A stretch of DNA of 64,000 nucleotides, from NCBI GenBank assembly GCA_033557835.1, contig JAWQRO010000006.1, positions 31,396-95,395 on the forward strand. The letters are read 5' to 3'. A program made the position numbers and the translations under genes. The DNA is from Helochares maculicollis (lineage: Eukaryota > Arthropoda > Insecta > Coleoptera > Hydrophilidae). Under the pieces are notes generated by a model. The model did not search any database. It was not told the origin of the DNA and saw only the letters and a list, made by a program, of their open reading frames with translations. Of this stretch, positions 60,430 through 64,000 are shown piece after piece. Within the stretch, counting starts at the first letter, position 1. Each line of letters starts with the position of its first letter.

Positions 60430-62801
60430 GTGCTTTTTTCTGCTTCTTGCAATTGTGCTGTTTCCTGGTGTCGTTGCTTAGCCTGTCGATTTTTAGTGGG
60501 GTGCAATAAGTTCGGGGGGCCGGGGCGAGGCGCGAAAGTGGGTGTGTTGAAAAAATTGTTGCGCGTACAGGGAAACGTCAATTAAATGTGAAATATCGTT
60601 TTTACAACTGGAAACATCCCCGAAACTGTTACCGGGAAATGTTTTAAGCCTCCCGAGGAAGAAAATAATTATTTACGATACCGAAATTTCGACAGTTTAA
60701 TCCCTCCTCCCTAATTATTAAAAAAATCCTCGCGCAAAAAAAGAGAGGATCGAACTGCTGGTTCGTTTTCTGAATGAGGGTAGACAGGAACAGAGGCCGG
60801 AAGAGTCCCACGCAGATGATAAATATAAACCGATATTTCAAATAGATACCAACTGGAAGTGGGGGGGGGTCGCGGGGGACGTGGGGCGATTTTTGTGTTA
60901 GATACTTGAGGATTTGCGATTTTAGCGCCCTGGGTTAGAGGGACTGGATGATGGAATTGATTTTGACGGCCTATTGCTGAAGAATCTGTAGTTTTAACGT
61001 TCGGTTTCGAATCGCAGCGCTTGATTGATCATTCCTAGCGAATCCACCGAAAACATAGAATTCCATCCTTGTAATTTCGTTGAGTGAAAATTCGGTTTGC
61101 AAAGCTTCAATCGCGCACCGAACGAAAAACTCGCTGGGTAAATTAATTTGCGAGGTAAAATGATCTGAAATTAATGGCTGAGGAGAGTTGGAAAGTCCCA
61201 GAAGCTTCGGATTGACATCTATAACCGATTTCATAAAAGAATTAAGTGTCATTTGGAGCGATATCGGACATTTATCGAGATTCGGCTTATTGTCTGTGAT
61301 ATTTCAGTTATTTTATGAACGACTCCGGGGATTCAGCGCTTTGATTTATTTTCCTGAAGCGAGTTCATTATGCAGCATAAAAGATCCATCCGCATCCGCC
61401 GCGCGGATTCGATTAATTAAGCGTTTATTATTTTGAAATGAGTTTAGATAAAAATTAGTTTAAAAATGTAAATGCGTCGCCGATTCAAGGTGGTGGTTCG
61501 CTGCGTAGCGCCTGCTTCGGCTTATTAACAATAATTTTTGCCGTCGAGCACCTTTTTCTCCTTTCGCCGATATCAAAGTATCAATGCTGCATATATATAG
61601 ATCGAGCACGACACATTCCGTGTACGAAATTGACAACGGGGTTAAAAGTAGGGCTCCGAATGCGACGTTGCAAAATCTAATATTTGAGCGTCTATACTAA
61701 ATTGAATATTAATGTACAAAATAATCAAATTATTGAATCGATAAATTGAAGATATCTATTATGCGAGACATTCGAAAATTCCGACGTTTCTTTGGCGGCA
61801 CGTCCGGATCCGGTCGTCTCTTTCCTTTTGGGGAAGTTCGATAGAGAGGGCAGTCGCGACGCTCCGATCGGCGGCGGATCCTCGGAATCGAAGCCCCAAA
61901 TAGTGATGTCTCTATGAATATCTATCAAAATAAACTCAATCACTGCTTATAATCCTCAATATCGGGCGCTGCGCTAGAGCATAGAATAATATTTGCCCCC
62001 ACGTCGCGCTTTCTGTGCCCTCAAAGGGGTTGAGGGGTGTGCAAAGTGGATTTGTTTTCGACGGCTGCTTTCAATGCCTTGCATCGGCATTAGTAGTTAT
62101 AAGTTTTGTACCTATTATTTTCATTGCCTGCGAGTGTTGGGCTTGGAAAATTGATTTGTAGCGAATCTGTCCTTTTTCATACGCTTTTTCTATTGGATGA
62201 TTTCTAGTTTCCTTACGCTAAATTGCCTCTTTCATGGTTTTTAAATGTCACTGCCTTAGTTTCCTCATAGTCTTTAATTTTGTGTAGATTACTTCTGGTT
62301 TTCGTGTTAGTTCATAGTGAGAGTTTCCCGGAAGTCTATCCGTGGATTTTCCTTGTTTTTTCAACATATTCATAAAATTTCGAAGATTTTTGTGTTGCAA
62401 TCAAAATATATGTACTTAATTGAACTGTCTCTTTGACAAAATGGCAATTTTCACTCGTATGAGCCACTAAAATTCTGACTTCTAACTGAGCTTGTCGACT
62501 GGAAGGCTTTGTACGTATGCAGACAATACTCTTTATATGGAGCAGAGAAGGTTGCCTATAGCGTAGTGAATTCCCGCTTCGATATATTTTACTTCTTTTC
62601 GTTTGCAGTTGTAATAATAGTTTATGTGTTCGCGTAGAATGTAGTTGTCCAATCGTAGAATCTGTAAGACAAACAAAATATTTTTGAATCACCAATGAGG
62701 ACAAGATGGTATGATCGCAGAAAAGGAAAACTGCACAGAAATCTATGAACACAAAGTTTTAACAACTGTTTTATTTAAATCCAATCTGTTGAATGTCTTG
62801 A
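60430..62801. other. Intronic or promoter-proximal sequence
   Basis: The first 460 bp are G-rich on the + strand with G-tract clusters at 60498-60525 and 60861-60886. A short CG-rich stretch occurs at about 61790-61880. Open frames at 60971-61252 and 62336-62752 (both minus) have no recognised domain. No splice-bounded exon seen. Confidence 0.45.
60861..60886 (+). other. Potential G-quadruplex
   Basis: G-tracts of nine, five and four guanines (60861-60869, 60874-60878, 60883-60886) are separated by short loops; the nine-G run can supply two tracts. Lies about 450 bp downstream of the candidate start exon, with a weaker G-tract cluster at 60498-60525. Confidence 0.55.
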
Positions 62802-63014
62802 GTGTCTTTGCTGGCCTATGGGCTCACGTATTGGGATGCAAAGTGCAACACTTCCATTCGAGTACTACAAGCCATACAAAATAATATTAGAAAAACGATT
62901 TTATATAAGCCAAAGCTTCGCTCATCAAAACTCTTGTGCATAAAATTAGCTCTATTAGATGTCTGACAATTGTATATGAAGGTAACAGTTGTATATGTGG
63001 ACAGAAATGACCGA
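62802..63014 (+). pseudogene. Fragment of a non-LTR retrotransposon (C-terminal end of reverse-transcriptase ORF)
   Basis: The + strand frame from 62802 reads VSLLAYGLTYWDAKCNTS, then IRVLQAIQNNIRKTILYKPK, then LRSSKLLCIKLALLDV-stop-QLYMK. This follows the conserved SLI.YG...WG......L..LQ..I.R.I...P......LL....L.D..QLY pattern that comes after the polymerase domain in CR1/jockey-like LINEs. The YGxxxWG motif has Asp in place of Gly. Two stops interrupt it and the polymerase core upstream is not recognisable, so it is a truncated relic. The mariner element was inserted 66 bp further on. Family level is uncertain. Confidence 0.7.
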
Positions 63015-63080
63015 TAGCATACAAGAATTATGCATAATTTTCCTACTAAATGTAGACCCAACATAAAACACCCAAAATTA

Positions 63081-63110
63081 TTGGGAGTACAAATAAGTTT
63101 CGGCCGTTTT
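63081..63110 (+). repeat. Mariner left terminal inverted repeat
   Basis: Begins TTGGGAGTACAAATAAGTTT directly after a TA dinucleotide and pairs with 63825-63854 at 27 of 30 positions. Confidence 0.92.
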
Positions 63111-63824
63111 AAGGAAAGTGTAGCGGGGCTTTCCTTTGAATTTGCAGATGATAACCGGCTTAAAAATTAGTTTGTTCGTTCTAAAATAACATAACCTTAC
63201 TATATTAGTGACTCCGTGCTAGTAAAATATAATTTTCTTGAGCTGAATATGCCTAAATTTCAACCAAATAAACGTCATTTGCGGGAACTTTTAATTTATT
63301 TCTTTAATTTAAAAAAAAATCTGCAGTTGAGGCGCATCGATTGTTCGTAGAAGCATATAATGAAGCTGTTTTGAGTGAACGCCGATTATGCATGAGTGAA
63401 ATGCTGCTATCCAGGCAGAAAAAAAGGTTTTCTACATCGAATCGCCACCGAGGATGAAAATGGATACATTACGGCAACTCAAAATGAAGAAAATCATGGG
63501 GAAAACCTGGCTACGCCTCAACATCCACAGCAAAACCGAAAATTCACGGAAAAAACCTCATGCTGCGTATATGGTGGGATCAGCTGGGTGTGGTGTATTA
63601 CGAGTTGCTTAATCCTAGCGAAACAATCACCCACCCGCCGTATTCACCAGACATAGCGCCATCCGACTATTATCTGTTCCGGTCAATGGGACATGCTCTG
63701 TCGGAAAAGCGGTTCACATGTGGAATCCGAATGCTGCCTGAGAGATGGGAAAAAGTGGTTGCTAGTGATGGACAATACTTTGAATACACTTAAACTACCG
63801 TTCCGGTACAATAAATATTTATAA

Positions 63825-63854
63825 AAAACGGCAGAAACTTATTTGTACTCCTTA
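63825..63854 (-). repeat. Mariner right terminal inverted repeat
   Basis: Reverse complement begins TAAGGAGTACAAATAAGTTT, matching the left end. Followed by TA (63855-63856), the expected target-site duplication. Confidence 0.92.
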
Positions 63855-64000
63855 TATATTTTGCAAAAGTGGTCTCATGTGAGTAATGTGTGAAGTTGTT
63901 CTTTCTTAACAAGAGTTGGCGGCCGCTAAGTATTTCTACAGCCCTTGTTACATTCATATCTTCTACAGATTTCCTCGATTTGATGCTAATCAACATCTAC
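63855..64000. other. Flanking sequence after the mariner
   Basis: Short unique tail with nothing recognised; the LINE relic does not obviously resume here. Confidence 0.4.

Larger units (their letters stand above)
63081..63854 (+). mobile_element. Internally deleted mariner element
   Basis: A 774-bp element bounded by 30-bp terminal inverted repeats (27/30 identical) and TA target duplications (63079-63080 and 63855-63856). Autonomous mariners are about 1.3 kb. The transposase starts at ATG 63249 (MPKFQPNKRHLRELL) and shifts frame in an A9 run at 63311. It then reads SAVEAHRLFVEAYNEAVLSE joined to RRLCMSEMLL, where most of the DNA-binding region has been lost. After a second shift it continues through GFLHRIATEDEN and MLRIWWDQLGVVYYELLNPS to ETIT, which is joined directly to HPPYSPDIAPSDYYLF: the block with the second catalytic Asp is missing. 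A third join follows EKRFT to CGIRMLPERWEKVV. Non-autonomous. The well-matched ends suggest it is younger than the other transposon relics here. Confidence 0.93.

Noticed and set aside
62336..62752. 138-codon minus-strand frame
   Set aside because: No domain recognised. The LINE signal next to it is on the + strand, so this frame is not part of it.

Overview
The window reads as intronic DNA of an insect or other arthropod nuclear gene. Nothing looks bacterial, viral or organellar: there are no long open frames, no operons and no dense coding. By eye it is AT-rich without obvious CpG loss. The one convincing protein-coding segment is a 138-bp exon on the + strand at 28879-29016, with a textbook acceptor and a GTAAGT donor. 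Its 46-residue coiled-coil translation matches, by memory-based comparison only, the N-terminal coiled coil of the CUX/Cut homeodomain family: an AEKEVTTLKEQL block followed by an ESEIAAKDKE block, against AQREAETLREQL and EVELAAKEREI in human CUX1. I therefore read most of the window as two very large introns (at least 28.9 kb upstream and up to 35 kb downstream) of a cut-like gene. Large introns are known for Drosophila cut.

Layout. 0.5-3.6 kb: degenerate array of about 19 bp units with an 18-bp sub-array. 9.3-9.7 kb: 20-bp array. 13.2-14.8 kb: 26-bp (2 x 13) array with a 180-bp higher-order unit. 15.8-16.3 and 20.6-21.0 kb: a duplicated module of about 320-430 bp. 18.6-19.1 and 19.8-20.1 kb: two more short arrays. 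26.3-26.6 kb: probable reverse-transcriptase/Penelope-like remnant. 28.9 kb: the exon. 29.6-31.3, 34.8-35.7 and 38.6-38.8 kb: a 330-460 bp repeat family built on GCTTCGCTCGCTC-type words and able to form a long hairpin. 37.9-38.6 kb: decayed mariner transposase (- strand). 39.0-40.4 kb: 40-bp array. 42.7-44.5 kb: 20-21 bp array related to the one at 9.3 kb. 47.3-48.5 kb: a 20-bp and a 66-bp array. 52.9-53.4 kb: 15-bp array. 59.8-60.9 kb: candidate alternative promoter, leader exon and short first coding exon (MADKT), followed by G-rich sequence. 62.8-63.0 kb: LINE fragment. 63.08-63.85 kb: internally deleted mariner with 30-bp terminal inverted repeats.

The exon and its splice signals are the only parts tied directly to a protein. 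The remainder is best seen as regulatory and spacer intron DNA colonised by many short-period minisatellites and a few decayed transposons. The most interesting non-genic signals are a 37-bp core motif found seven times across 37 kb on both strands, the hairpin-forming repeat family, two related 20-bp minisatellites 33 kb apart, and the possible internal promoter. None of the database comparisons could be run; family assignments rest on visible motifs and recall.
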